DNA from: Haliclona indistincta
Taxonomy: Eukaryota > Porifera > Demospongiae > Haplosclerida > Chalinidae
Assembly: GCA_964017065.1 (NCBI GenBank)
Contig: OZ024785.1
Location: 14,667,965-14,731,964 of the forward strand
DNA: 64,000 nucleotides
Reading direction: 5' to 3'
Shown: positions 1 to 11,813 of the stretch, piece after piece
How positions within the stretch are numbered: position 1 is the first letter of the stretch
How the letters are laid out: each line of letters begins with the position of its first letter
The notes under the pieces: generated by a model
Databases searched by the model: none
Seen by the model: only the letters and a program-made list of their open reading frames with translations
What the model was told of the DNA's origin: nothing
Translations under genes and position numbers: made by a program

Positions 1-2540
1 ACTATCCTCTCCCTCGTACGTATTACTGGCCTCTCCCTTGTGTTAATATCCTCTCTCTCGTATTACTGACCTCTCCCTTGTGTTACTATCCTCTCCCTCG
101 TATTACTGGCCTCTCCCTTGTGTTACTATTCTCTCCCACGTTTTACTGGCCTCTCCCTTGTGTTACTATCCTCTCCCTCGTATTACTGGCCTCTCCCTTG
201 TGTTACTATTCTCTCTCTCGTACTACTGAACTCTCCCTCGTATTACTATCCTCTCCCTAGTATTACTGGCCTCTCCCTTGTGTTACTATCCTCTCTCTCG
301 TAATACTATCCTCTCCCTCGTACGTATTACTGGCCTCTCCCTTGTGTTAATATCCTCTCTCTCGTATTACTGACCTCTCCCTTGTGTTACTATCCTCTCC
401 CTCGTATTACTGGCTCTCCCTTGTGTTACTATTCTCTCCCACGTTTTACTGGCCTCTCCCTTGTGTTACTATCCTCTCCCTCGTATTACTGGCCTCTCCC
501 TTGTGTTACTATTCTCTCCCACGTTTTACTGACCTCTCCCACGTATTACTAGCCTCTCCCTTGTGTTACTATCCTCTCCCTCGTATTACTGGCCTCTCCC
601 TTGTGTTACTATCCTCTCCCTCGTATTACTGGCCTCTCCCTTGTGTTACTACCCTCTCCCTCGTATTACTGACCTCTCCCTTGTGTTATTATCCTCTCCC
701 TCGTACTACTGAACTCTCCCTCGTATTACTATCCTCTCCCTAGTATTACTGGCCTCTCCCTTGTGTTACTATCCTCTCTCTCGTAATACTATCCTCTCCC
801 TCGTACGTATTACTGGCCTCTCCCTTGTGTTAATATCCTCTCTCTCGTATTACTGACCTCTCCCTTGTGTTACTATCCTCTCCCTCGTATTACTGGCCTC
901 TCCCTTGTGTTACTATTCTCTCCCACGTTTTACTGGCCTCTCCCTTGTGTTACTATCCTCTCCCTCGTATTACTGGCCTCTCCCTTGTGTTACTATTCTC
1001 TCCCACGTTTTACTGACCTCTCCCTTGTGTTACTATCCTCTCCCACGTATTACTAGCCTCTCCCTTGTGTTACTATCCTCTCCCTCGTATTACTGGCCTC
1101 TCCCTTGTGTTACTATCCTCTCTCTCGTATTACTGACCTCTCTCTTGTGTTACTACCCTCTCCCTCGTATTACTGACCTCTCCCTTGTGTTACTATCCTC
1201 TCCCTCGTACTACTGAACTCTCCCTCGTATTACTATCCTCTCCCTAGTATTACTGGCCTCTCCCTTGTGTTACTATCCTCTCTCTCGTAATACTATCCTC
1301 TCCCTCGTACGTATTACTGCCCTCTCCCTTGTGTTAATATCCTCTCTCTCGTATTACTGACCTCTCCCTTGTGTTACTATCCTCTCCCTCGTATTACTGG
1401 CTTCTCCCTTGTGTTACTATTCTCTCCCACGTTTTACTGGCCTCTCCCTTGTGTTACTATCCTCTCCCTCGTATTACTGGCCTCTCCCTTGTGTTACTAT
1501 TCTCTCCCACGTTTTACTGACCTCTCCCTTGTGTTACTATCCTCTCCCACGTATTACTAGCCTCTCCCTTGTGTTACTATCCTCTCCCTCGTATTACTGG
1601 CCTCTCCCTTGTGTTACTATCCTCTCTCTCGTATTACTGACCTCTCTCTTGTGTTACTACCCTCTCCCTCGTATTACTGACCTCTCCCTTGTGTTACTAT
1701 CCTCTCTCTCGTACTACTGAACTCTCCCTCGTATTACTATCCTCTCCCTCGTATTACTGGCCTCTCCCTTGTGTTACTATCCTCTCTCTCGTATTACTGA
1801 CCTCTCCCTTGTGTTACTACCCTCTCCCTCGTATTACTGACCTCTCCCTTGTGTTACTATCCTCTCCCTCGTACTACTGAACTCTCCCTCGTATTACTAT
1901 CCTCTCCCTAGTATTACTGGCCTCTCCCTTGTGTTACTATCCTCTCTCTCGTAATACTATCCTCTCCCTCGTACGTATTACTGGCCTCTCCCTTGTGTTA
2001 ATATCCTCTCTCTCATATTACTGACCTCTCCCTTGTGTTACTATCCTCTCCCTCGTATTACTGGCCTCTCCCTTGTGTTACTATTCTCTCCCACGTTTTA
2101 CTGGCCTCTCCCTTGTGTTACTATCCTCTCCCACGTATTACTAGCCTCTCCCTTGTGTTACTATCCTCTCCCTCGTATTACTGGCCTCTCCCTTGTGTTA
2201 CTATATCCTCTCTCTCGTATTACTGACCTCTTTCTTGTGTTACTATCCTCTCTCTCGTATTTCTGACCTCTCTCTTGTGTTACTATCCTCTCCCTCGTAC
2301 GTATTACTGACCTCTCCCTTGTGTTACTATCCTCTCTCTCGTATTACTGACCTCTCCCTTGTGTTACTATCCTCTCCCTCGTATTACTGACCTCTTTCTT
2401 GTGTTACTATCCTCTCCCTCGTACGTATTACTGACCTCTCCCTTGTGTTACTATGCTCTCCCTCATATTACTGACCTCTTCCTTGTGTTACTATCCTCTC
2501 CCTCGTATTACTGGCCTCTCCCTTGTGTTACTATCCCTAT
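1..2540 (+). repeat. 20/40-bp pyrimidine-rich satellite with higher-order structure
   Basis: The array is built from two alternating 20-bp half-units, TGTTACTATCCTCTCCCTCG and TATTACTGGCCTCTCCCTTG, giving a 40-bp dimer. Variants (TTCTCTCCCACG, TACTACTGAA, GTTAATATCC) recur in a fixed order. A 4-bp insertion (CGTACGTATTAC instead of CGTATTAC) marks higher-order units that begin near 1, 305, 788, 1292, 1956, 2282 and 2406. The plus strand is almost free of purine runs. Open frames of 60-119 codons in it are read-through of the repeat: 20 is not a multiple of 3, so three half-units (60 nt) give a 20-residue period. I do not regard them as genes. The array decays at its right edge, at about 2200-2540, and may continue left of the window. 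Confidence 0.97.
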
Positions 2541-2636
2541 AGTAGACATGTATCCCTTCACTCTTTCTGTAGTAGCAATGTCTCTCTGTTAGCACAATCT
2601 GTCCATATGCGTCCCTATAGTAGACATGTATCCCTT
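2534..2636 (+). repeat. 78-bp direct repeat pair at the satellite edge
   Basis: TCCCTATAGTAGACATGTAT followed by CCCTT occurs at 2534 and again at 2612, a spacing of 78 bp. The intervening sequence keeps the pyrimidine bias of the satellite, so this may be a diverged flank of the array. Confidence 0.75.
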
Positions 2637-3531
2637 GCTTACTGGTCTCCCTTGGTTAGCTACATCTATGATCTAATGATGTGTTGTCTAAACTGAACAC
2701 ACCCACTGTTTTGGTTGATTGGTTACAGCACCAATGAATGCATCATGTGTGGTTGTTCAAACTAAGGGTATTTTTAGTCTAAAATGACCTGTACTGAATT
2801 AGTTTTTGTTTGACATTATTTTTAATTGTGATTTTCAATTCTTAAGACAAACAGACACAAGGATACTTGTACATCAGATAGGCAAGCCAGCTAATTTCCA
2901 TCTTCATACACTTACATGTGTACATGCGTATTAAGATGTGTTCTAGCAATCTCTCCCGTGGTTTGGTTTCCGTTGTAGCAATGTTTCTGAGTCCACCCAC
3001 TGTATATTTCTGTATTCGCCATAAGTCTTCCTCGATTTCTGTGTTAGCCATGTTTCCCTCGGTTCTGTTATTATTTTCTTAGGTTTTATATGCATGCTTG
3101 TGTAGCCATATCTTGTTTATATTTCTGTTTTCATCAAGTTTCTTTTTCTTCAGTTGAAACGATCTGTGAAGTGAATGTTTCTGCACCTGAAATTCAGCAG
3201 ACACGGCAAATAAAGCTTAATGAGAACAATTAGAGTTGACTGAATTATTGTATGTTTGTTCATGTGTACAGTAATAATATTTTTAACCCCGTGCAGTTGT
3301 TTGTTACGTGCTACAACTGAAGCGAACTATGCATGCTCATGAATTATTCATACATTTCGATTTGACACACTATAGGTGTGCCACACTATCATTTGACACA
3401 TGTGATTTAGCACACTACAGGTGTGCCGATTTGACACACCATTACTTTGGCACGTGTGCTTTGTGTCAAATTTTGGGACAAGCATTTGACACACGAATAT
3501 GTGTCAATTTAACACACTTTCATTTACTGTG
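2637..3531. other. Single-copy non-coding DNA between satellite and duplication block
   Basis: No convincing gene is seen. A 69-codon minus-strand frame (2842-3051) and an 88-codon plus-strand frame (3308-3574) have no recognisable domain, and the latter runs across the block boundary. The one structured part is a cluster of TTTGACACA and GTGTGCC words at 3355-3525. This stretch is not repeated before copies B or C, so it lies outside the duplicated unit. Confidence 0.7.
3355..3525. repeat. Cluster of TTTGACACA / GTGTGCC words
   Basis: Within 170 bp, TTGACAC(A) occurs several times in direct orientation, TGTGTCAAA/TGTGTCAAT occurs in inverse orientation, and AGGTGTGCC occurs twice after CACTATAGG or CACTACAGG. 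Spacing is irregular, so it is not a simple tandem repeat. AGGTGTG resembles a T-box half-site, but no function can be assigned from sequence alone. Confidence 0.45.
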
Positions 3532-5040
3532 TACTCAATGTATTAGACCACACCAGATGGTGTTTACATTATAATGACGTTCTCTTTCACAGCAATGAGA
3601 TACTGCAGTGTCACTAGTCACCATTGCAGCTAACATTGTTTACATTTACACATCAAGAAAATGTGGTTAGATATGCCTGAAACAGAACTCTCCTCAACGT
3701 AAATACATGAATAACACGACATGTGAAGGTGGTTTGACAATAGCAGTGTGTATTGCGATGCGTCATTGCTAGAACAATTTCTATCCATGCAAAATTGCAT
3801 CACAGACTGAATAGAAGTGCGTCGTCATAACTATTGTAACCCGTCCATTGCCTTACAATGTGACGGTGTCTAAAGCAGCAGTGTCTCTTTCCAGTGACAC
3901 ACACGATCAGGAACAGCTCCAGACCTTATTCAAGACATGTATTAAGGTGTGTACAAGGTGTGAGCAGATGGTAATACAAGTGATATACATAATTATGGTA
4001 TAACAACAAACCATCTCTACATTAGTCATACACACAGCATAGGTCCACTAGACAAAGACGTGTATATGCGTACAGAAGAATAGTCATATGGCATCATAAT
4101 GTGCAGTGAGCATTGTATCATGCATTGACTACTAAGACTAATTATGCACCTTAACTACTAATGATATTCACGATTACTTTTAATTGACGTCACATTGAAT
4201 ATAATGGCAACTATTTATATTGAGCTAATGAACAAAACTATGACTCAGTAATTCTGAATTATGTCACTTCATACACCCTCAAACCATTGACACATGCAGC
4301 CGTTTTTAAACATGTTTTAAAAATTCAGGTTACGGAACTATAGGCATGCTCTTATTGGGGTAGAATTCACGATACAATCAAACTCGGTTTAAGATCCGTT
4401 AGCGCCCGCACACACTCAACCGTGATCGAATGCAGATGTGATCTATCTAATTTCAACCCAAAATGAACTAGGGTGCCTTAAGAATTGGTCAGGTTTCTAG
4501 GACTGACGGCTTTACACCCACATTGAAGGACGGCTTTACGTCCACAATAAAAACAAGTCATGTATCATAAGGCAGAGGCACTCTATAGAACCCAAACTCA
4601 CTGGAAAACAAGGGGTTAAAGTAATGCGTCATATAGCATTGACACACAACATTACACTCATTAACAAAACATGACGAAAATGTGAGAAGCGATCGTGAAT
4701 ACTATTAGTAGATAGGTATTCTGTAATGATCCTCAACAACTAATGTATGACAAACACAATGATCTAATAATGTGATGTGATAAATCTCAGCATATCTATG
4801 GTAACACACTACTATCTTTACATAATAATTTCAAATTTGTGGAAGCACAAGATTGATGACTAGCAATGAAATCACAAACAATACAACGTCAAAAAATGTC
4901 CCCAGTTATTGTGAGTTGAACATGAGCTGCTGTTATACACTCGACCTTCAAAACACACGTGATGATGACGCCCTCTCCATGCACACCTTGAAAATTATGG
5001 CCGTCATCACACAGATGCTTCCCACACTCACCCTCACACA

Positions 5041-5257
5041 GAGGTGGAGAGAGAGAGAGGGTGGGTGGGTGGGAGAGGGAGAGAAAAAGGGTGGGAGGGA
5101 GGGAGGGAGGGAGAGAGAGAGAGAGAGAGAGGGAGGGAGGGAGGTAGGGAGGGAGGGAGGGAGGGAGGGAGGGAGAGAGAGAGAGAGAGAGAGAGGGAGT
5201 GAGAGAGGGAGCGAGCGAGGGAGGGAGAGAGAGGGGGAGGGAGGGAGAGAGGGAGAA
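5041..5257 (+). repeat. (GA/GGGA)n microsatellite, copy A
   Basis: Purine tract of GAGA and GGGAGGGA blocks. Orthologous tracts of different composition lie at 31033-31250 (B) and 50535-50785 (C), at the same place within the block. Frames of Arg/Glu/Gly in it are artefacts. Confidence 0.95.
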
Positions 5258-7953
5258 AACTCTAGGTATTAGCTCTAACTCTAGGTGTCCCTTAATATTA
5301 GTTCTAGCTATCGGGATTACCCTTCACTGTTAGTACTGTACTGTACTGCTTAGTGTAAATTAGAAAAACACCAAAAATTCCCCTTCAACACATCATATCC
5401 ATTACCTAGTAACTGTTCAGATCAGCTTCATTAGTTATACTACACCTACCAACACAAGGTCACTACACAACCCGTTGAACCAAGCTGCTTTGATACTGTA
5501 CAAGCATAGTAACAGTTGCTATGGACTGTGTGTGGAAATCCTAAGATATGAAAGCACCGAAAATATCTTTTGATGATCTCCACAATTCTTACTAATACAA
5601 CATCACATTGGAATCAACAGGATACTATACAACACATTAGAGAACATTACATAATGCATCGATGCTAGTATCAAACAGTATCTCGTGACTAGTAAACATT
5701 TATCAAACATCTCTCGAGAAAGCAACAACTATTCCGATCAACTCTGATGTGCTATAAGTGTAATTTGCTACTTATACAGTGCAGAGGATCGTAATGTTGT
5801 GCTATGAATTGGTACAAGATTAGAGAAATTTACCACAATTTGTGTATTTACATATTGACCAAATTTGTATTCAGCATTGGTACCACAATGATTATGATAT
5901 CAACTTTATGTAGAGCTAAGTAAACAGCAATAGTATGGTGTGGTTGTTCTGAGAAGGCTCCTGTGCTTACAATGCATAACAAACAGTCACTAAGATACAG
6001 AATCAAGTCTGTTGCTACTAATAATGATTATACAATAAACTACCCACTCCAACGAGCTACCACTAGAGGTCTCCGCATGACAGCTGGACACTGCCTGTAT
6101 TCCCACAACCCACGATGTTCCCACACTGTGTTTTGATTGGAAGAAAGTGATTAATCACTGAGCTTTTGATCAATTAATGATGCTGTAATATCATTGTTCT
6201 CAGAAGTAGAAGATACCGGCTGCGAACAAGATTTCACTTGAAGCACATCTTCTAAGCATAGTCAAGCTGTGCTATCAAAACTGTTTTAGTTCGACAAACT
6301 TACGTATAAAGGCAATAGGCTTTCTTGAATGCCCATGTCTTACACTAATACACAAGATTTGGTAGCAGACATCGTTAATGATATTCATAGACAGACCACA
6401 CTCTTTTTTTCCCACCAGTAGATCCCCAATGTAAGGCATCAAACAATACTGTGTTACTGGTAATCACATTATACTGACTGGGTACAGTGTTGCAGGATGG
6501 AGCCACATGACTGCTTGGCTGACCAAACACAATAGACCGTCCCAAAACACACTATTGCAACATTAGTACTCAAGAATGCTCACAGGGAATGACACCATCA
6601 AGCGATCATATGACAGCAGGGGTTAACAATATCTAGTGAATTTAATAGCTTGCAAATTGAAAAAAAACAAGTGCTATTGATACAGTACATTTGAATGTGG
6701 TTTTGTAAAAATTAACAAGGAAGTGGATTTTAAAGGAGAGTGCTGGGAGCTCGAGAATGCTAAGAGTTGTAAACACAACATCCGTTTAGTCAGTGACGAA
6801 TACAAAGCTTCAAAGATACACACCTCACTAATTAAGTCATCAAAATAATAATTCATAGACGTGACATTCATTAGAAAACCAGAGAATTTACGTCACTAGC
6901 AATCAGTCTACCACATTGATGCAATATCATTAATGTGAGTATAGTCCCTAGAATCTAAAGCTGATTAAATACACTATCATTTAGTCATGCATGCTTGATC
7001 CTAGGAGCCTATGGTCAATGATAGCTAAGCTGTTATGATACTACATCGACATCTGTATCTTCACTTCCTGTTGAATACACAAAAACAGAATTCTATCGAG
7101 CGTAGCAACACTGTATATGTGCTTGCATAGGCTAACATCTTAAGCTACTGTAATGCACTAATCTAGCTGTGGTGCAGCTAAGGCTCTTTCACGATTTCTA
7201 AACGTCTATTCGAAGCATAGAAACTTGAAAATCAAACTGTGAAGTATTACGTATTTTGAGTAACTAGACAGAAGCTGTTTTCTAACATAACCATTTACCG
7301 ACCAACCCAAACAAAAGATAATAATTGCACGTACTTGACTAACACGATATTCATTATGTTGTTCAATGTACGGTCTCTAGCTCAAACAATGAGTACATCT
7401 GAAGGTCATATTGAGACTAGAATAATATGATCAATGACTCAAAGCCATCTGGTCACATGACACTATAGCTCCTGAGCAGTATGACGTGTATAGTATACAG
7501 AATACCAGCATACATTACACATGTATTACGTATTATGGATCACTTTATTACGTATTACAGATCACTGTATTACGTATTATGTCATATATAGCTTTGTCTT
7601 GTCTAGAATAATGTTACAAGATGCATTGATGTGTGTACTTGATAGGTTCAGTATAGTCCACTACATCAGCTAGATCACATGACTAGCTGCTGGAGTGTAT
7701 AAGCTAGGATATCAAAATATGCTCAAATACTGTCTTCAAATGATGAGCAGATAACACAAGTACTCATTCCATGTATTGATGCTAGTATATATGATAGGTT
7801 CAGGTTAGTTGCACTAAACTAGCTCATTCAGGCTAATACAATGAGTCACTAAGATCACATGACAATGACCATTATCATGTACTTACACATGATAATTCCA
7901 AATACAAGTGACGCATATTGCATATTGCATATGTACTCATTGGCTGTTGTATT

Positions 7954-8168
7954 GTACTGTTTGGTCCCTAGCTAGCTGGCTGTTATAAGCTGACAGTGAC
8001 CACTACAGACAGGTTCCACTGTACTGTTTGGTCCTTATATAGCTAGCTGGCTGTTATAAGCAGACAGTGACCACTACAGACAGGTTCCACTGTACTGTTT
8101 GGTCCCTAGCTAGCTGGCTGTTATAAGCAGACAGTGACCTCTATAGACAGGTTCCACTGTACTGTTTG
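7954..8168 (+). repeat. 67-71-bp minisatellite, copy A
   Basis: Three units plus a partial one start at each GTACTGTTTGG (7954, 8021, 8092, 8159). Each contains TAGCTAGCTGGCTGTTATAA and GACAGGTTCCACT. The same array sits at 34059 in B (3 units), 58036 in D2 (3 units) and 61053 in D3 (2 units). Confidence 0.9.
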
Positions 8169-8284
8169 GCCCTTAATAACACAATAGCTATATTCTAGTA
8201 CCTAAGCCACACTGCATGATCTACTGGTATCCATCCTGTTATTATAACTGATAATAGAATATGGAAAAACTAAAAAATTAAAAA

Positions 8285-8560
8285 TTAATAAAGAGACTGA
8301 TCACATTTGGTTGATAGCAAGCAGTTACACAATCTTCTATCATGAACCACATGATACCACTGACCCACCCAATCACTGCTATAGATAATCAAATCACAGA
8401 GGAAAGAAGAACGAAGCCTCTTGACATAATGAACTGCACACACCAACAACACACATGAACATGCAGCACTCATGCTTGGTCCGTAGCTAGGCTGTGCTGC
8501 TACCATAAGCTACTGCGATTAAGCACACACGACCAGGCTGTGCTGCTACCATAATTTATT
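8285..8560 (-). repeat. Dispersed repeat containing ATCATGTGGTTCATGATAG, copy A left module
   Basis: Read on the minus strand, this carries GTGGTATCATGTGGTTCATG, then AGATTGTGTAAC and TTGCTATCAA. A diverged copy lies on the plus strand at 24140-24255, with further copies at 34390 (minus), 42916 (plus) and 58330 (minus). Its edge holds about 1.5 copies of the 46-bp unit that is expanded 11-fold at 58528. The 73-codon frame here recurs only because the DNA is duplicated. The family is unknown. Confidence 0.6.
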
Positions 8561-9304
8561 TCAATTTTTATAAGTAGGTTAAGTCTGGCAGGTTGAAGTT
8601 TTGTCTCAACGGATGCATTAGACAAGGAAACGACAAAGGCACATTCAAATACTATAATCTATGTACTTAGGAATGTGTCAACAGGTGGTCAAAGGGTTAC
8701 CGAACTCGGAATCAATCAAACAACTTAATAACAGCACAACACAATTCACTTACCAGCTCTCCAGGGTCTTGTCCGAGATGGAACAGTAGAGGCAGATCAT
8801 GTTCCTGCAGTGAGGAAAACAGTATGAATAAAACGAGTGCGAGGATACAGGCCTGGTTGCTACAGCTGAGAGGGGGAGGAGGATACAGGGATACTAATAT
8901 TACAAATAGATCATGAACAGTGAATTACAAACGGTAATGAGTGAGAATGCAATTATTCAACGATATCAGATTGGTGGATGCATGTTTGTTAATTTGATAA
9001 ACACTAGCTAGTCTCATTGGCAAGGAATTCTAATTTTAGTCCAACACAATACACTTGCTATACATAATGGTTTAGACACGAGGCCAACTTGGGATCTAGT
9101 TGAACAAAGTATAGTGCAAGATTTCTATGGACCTGGGAGCTTCTACAGTGGAACCCCTCTTAATAAAAATATGATTTTTAATGTAGCCGTTAACAAAAGA
9201 AATAATCATTTCACAATAACACTTCTATTCTGTACAAAGAGTATCAACAATCATACGATTAATTTTTGTAAATACTAAATTGCATGCATTTTATTTCATT
9301 ATTA

Positions 9305-9326
9305 GGGAGACACGGTAGTGTCTCCC
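9305..9326. repeat. Terminal hairpin of the 5.65-kb insertion
   Basis: GGGAGACAC, loop GGTA, GTGTCTCCC: a perfect 9-bp stem abutting the TTA at the insertion's left end. Read on the minus strand, the stem is followed by CTAA, which fits the hairpin plus CTRR terminus of Helitrons. The coding region, however, points the other way. Confidence 0.8.
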
Positions 9327-9998
9327 TATGTAGGGATGAACGAGAAAACAAGATGGCGGCTACATACAATGTATTAGCGTTCAAACGCTGATATTTCGCC
9401 TGGTGATGAATTTTATACGTCCATAGACACTTAGATCTGCTATCTGGCGTTGCCCCATCTTACAGTAGCAAGGAGATTGCTCGAAATTGTTACTAAAGTG
9501 ACGAACCTGGAAACGGTGAAAATCGAGTTTCGTCATCTTCGTTTTCTTCTTATTCTTTCTTCCACTCGTCTAGCGCCTTAACACGAATACTGTGCTGGGC
9601 TAAACACCCACGAATAATCATGAAATTCGTCTGGCATGTGCCTTTTGAACTTAGTTCTTAGCGAAATGAAAGTTTTATTCTAGCGGACTTCACGATCACG
9701 AGCTGTAGCTAGCAATGTGTATACCGCCATTTAAATGCGCACGTGATGTAACGTGAGCGCGCACATGTTGTCTTTGAGTGGCTTCTACTTGTGTTTCTGC
9801 TGCTCTACCCCTGGCTCTACCCGTTTGTAATAGTTCGTCCATTTCAGAAGATTGTGACTGTTGATTTCTACTTTTGCCTCACCGAAGTTTGGATTTGCTT
9901 TTGGGTTCGTCGTCTCGTGTCTCGATCTGTCACTGAAGAAAGTTGTAAGTTTAATAATTACTTTGAAGAAGGTTAGTTCTTGTATAGTAATAGTAATC

Positions 9999-11813
9999 AT
10001 GCCTAGTAAAACACGTAGAAAACACACATACGATAAGCAACGTTATGGAGAGAATAGAGATAAAATACTAGCTGGGAGAAAGGAAGCATATGATACCAAT
10101 TCTGAGTCTAAGAAAGTAGCATCTAAAATTGCTTCAAAGAAGGCTTATAACAAAAACCCAGCGGCTAAGAAATTGGTGTCAAAGCAGGCTTATGAAAGAA
10201 ACCCTGCATATAACAAATTGGCGTCAAGGCAGGCTTACGGCAGAAACCCTGCACATAAGAAGTTGTCGTCAAAGCAGGCTTATTTGAAAGATTCAACTGC
10301 TAAGAAGGTTGCTGCTTTGTCCAGGTACCATAGTAAATCAGATAAAATCAAAGCACAACGTAGGGCAAAGTACCAAAATAGTTCGCATCAGAAGAAAGTG
10401 TCATCGCGTGTTTGGTATCTCAAAAACACGAAGGTTAAGACACAAGCTTGTATGGCGTACTATGCTAAACACAAAGAAATCATTTCCCACACTAGGAGAA
10501 ACAAATACTATTTGTCTCCTCCAAAATCTAGTGTAAAGGAAATGTACATAAATGAAATGATAAGAGAATTGCTAGCAAATCGTAAAGCAAGAACCGAGGT
10601 TATGAAAGCTTTTAAAGAGCAGCCTATAGCAAAGCGATTGGCTAGAATCTCTTATCGTGTTGCATGTAGAATAGCAGCTCGTAGGCTGGTTCATGAAGCC
10701 TTAAAGAAGCGCAAGGAATATGCTGCTGAATTGATTAAATCTGCTAAAAGTATCAATGCAAAGAGCATGAAAAGCAGAGATGACTTTGGTGAAGGCATTC
10801 ATTGCAAAAGATCATGTGATCCATACTTCTATGAAGCATCGTATGTAAAGGATGATGATGATTCAGATGTGCCTGATCGTATTGATCCTTCCAGCCAGCC
10901 TCGTGATGAAATGCCGTGTACCAGTGATTGTAAGCCAATCACTGATGATGAAGTCAATGCAATTGTTAGACTAAAGAATGCCTTTACTCTTCCAATGCAT
11001 GAGTTACGACAAGCATTACAATCATGCGATGACTGCCCAAATGAACGCCAAATGATGGGTCATTCTTTGGCATGTCATCAAACTGGTAGTATGTGTAATA
11101 GTGAGCTTCGTATCTTACGAGCAGCTTCAGCACATCATAAAGTACTGAGAACGTTTATGCGTCGAGTATATCGTGCAAAGGCAAGTCACGAATCCCTTGC
11201 TGGCATTGATCGTGCCCTAGGCGAAGGTGATTTCAAGCATTTACTTTGTGCAACTAAGAAAAGCTTTGACGAGTTGCTAACAACTAATGATTTTGTTGGC
11301 GAGGAAGGCTCCTCAATAAACAACTCGTTTTTTAGAGTGCTCAACTTAGAAACCACCTTGCAGTTACAGCATTCTCTAGTCATATCCCAACTTGAGAAAG
11401 AGTGGAATGACGATGCTGAAAACGTGTGTTGTAGCTGTCAATGCTTGTTTCAGAGAAAATCTGTCACAAAAGCCAACTTCTCAAAGCATTTTGATTCGGA
11501 CATTGGGTCAGAGCTAGTAGACTATATACTGAAGCACACTCCTCCAGGCGAGGATGAAACACTCTATATGTGTAGCTACTGTAAACCCAAAATCAAAGCC
11601 GATGTATTGCCACCACGATGTGTTTTAAATGGTTTGGAAACCATACCCATTCCATCTGAGCTTGATAAACTCGATGCCCTTAGCAAACAGTTCATTCAGC
11701 TTGCTAAATGCTTTCAGACAGTAGTTAGATTAGGCACATACACCTGCAAAGTGCCTGTGTACAACTCATTGAAAGCTTGCAAGGGTAGTGTATTTTTTCT
11801 GCCTTTACCATGA
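9999..11813 (+). pseudogene. N-terminal part of a Helitron-type replicase (DUF6570-like), truncated by internal deletion
   Basis: 604 codons from ATG 9999 to TGA 11811-11813. The N-terminus is basic and carries four 15-residue repeats of the form SKQAYERNPAYNKLA (about 10131-10310). The middle has Cys-rich parts (CCSCQC, CSYC). The C-terminal stretch IPIPSELDKLDALSKQ with the following NSLKACKG resembles the DUF6570-type region that precedes the Rep domain in animal Helitron proteins (family knowledge, from memory). The expected HUH Rep nuclease and helicase motifs I-IV are absent. The frame stops at LPLP, and the next frame resumes in the helicase C-terminus, so the gene has lost its middle. 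An upstream in-frame extension to 9861 is possible, but GTAAGT at 9945 and an AG at 9986-9987 suggest a small 5' intron and favour ATG 9999. It is probably non-autonomous. Confidence 0.7.

Larger units (their letters stand above)
3532..9304. other. Left module of copy A, non-coding
   Basis: No gene is recognised in this 5.8-kb stretch. It aligns by eye with 29431-35408 in B and, up to about 6640, with 47687-52230 in C. It holds a GA tract (5041-5257), a 67-71-bp minisatellite (7954-8165) and a dispersed repeat (8285-8560). Short frames are not kept between copies other than as a by-product of nucleotide identity. From about 6660 to 8570 it is also homologous to the D units at the right end of the window. 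Confidence 0.75.

Noticed and set aside
1..2540. CRISPR array or bacterial repeat system
   Set aside because: No unique spacers; units are contiguous, and the window is eukaryotic in all other respects.
78..2592. Many open frames of 60-119 codons in the satellite (CYYPLPRITGLSLVLL-type)
   Set aside because: They are the 20-bp repeat read in rotating frames, with a 20-residue period and no start context or domain.
4853..5272. Arg/Glu/Gly-rich frames over GA tracts here and at 28.8, 31.0, 46.9 and 50.5 kb, and their Ser/Leu/Pro antisense frames
   Set aside because: Simple-sequence translation; tract length and frame differ between the duplicated copies.
8285..8506. 73-codon minus frame MVAAQPSYGPSMSAACS, repeated at 34390 and 58284
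   Set aside because: Its recurrence follows from DNA duplication; the diverged plus-strand copy at 24140 does not keep it, and it lies in a dispersed repeat.
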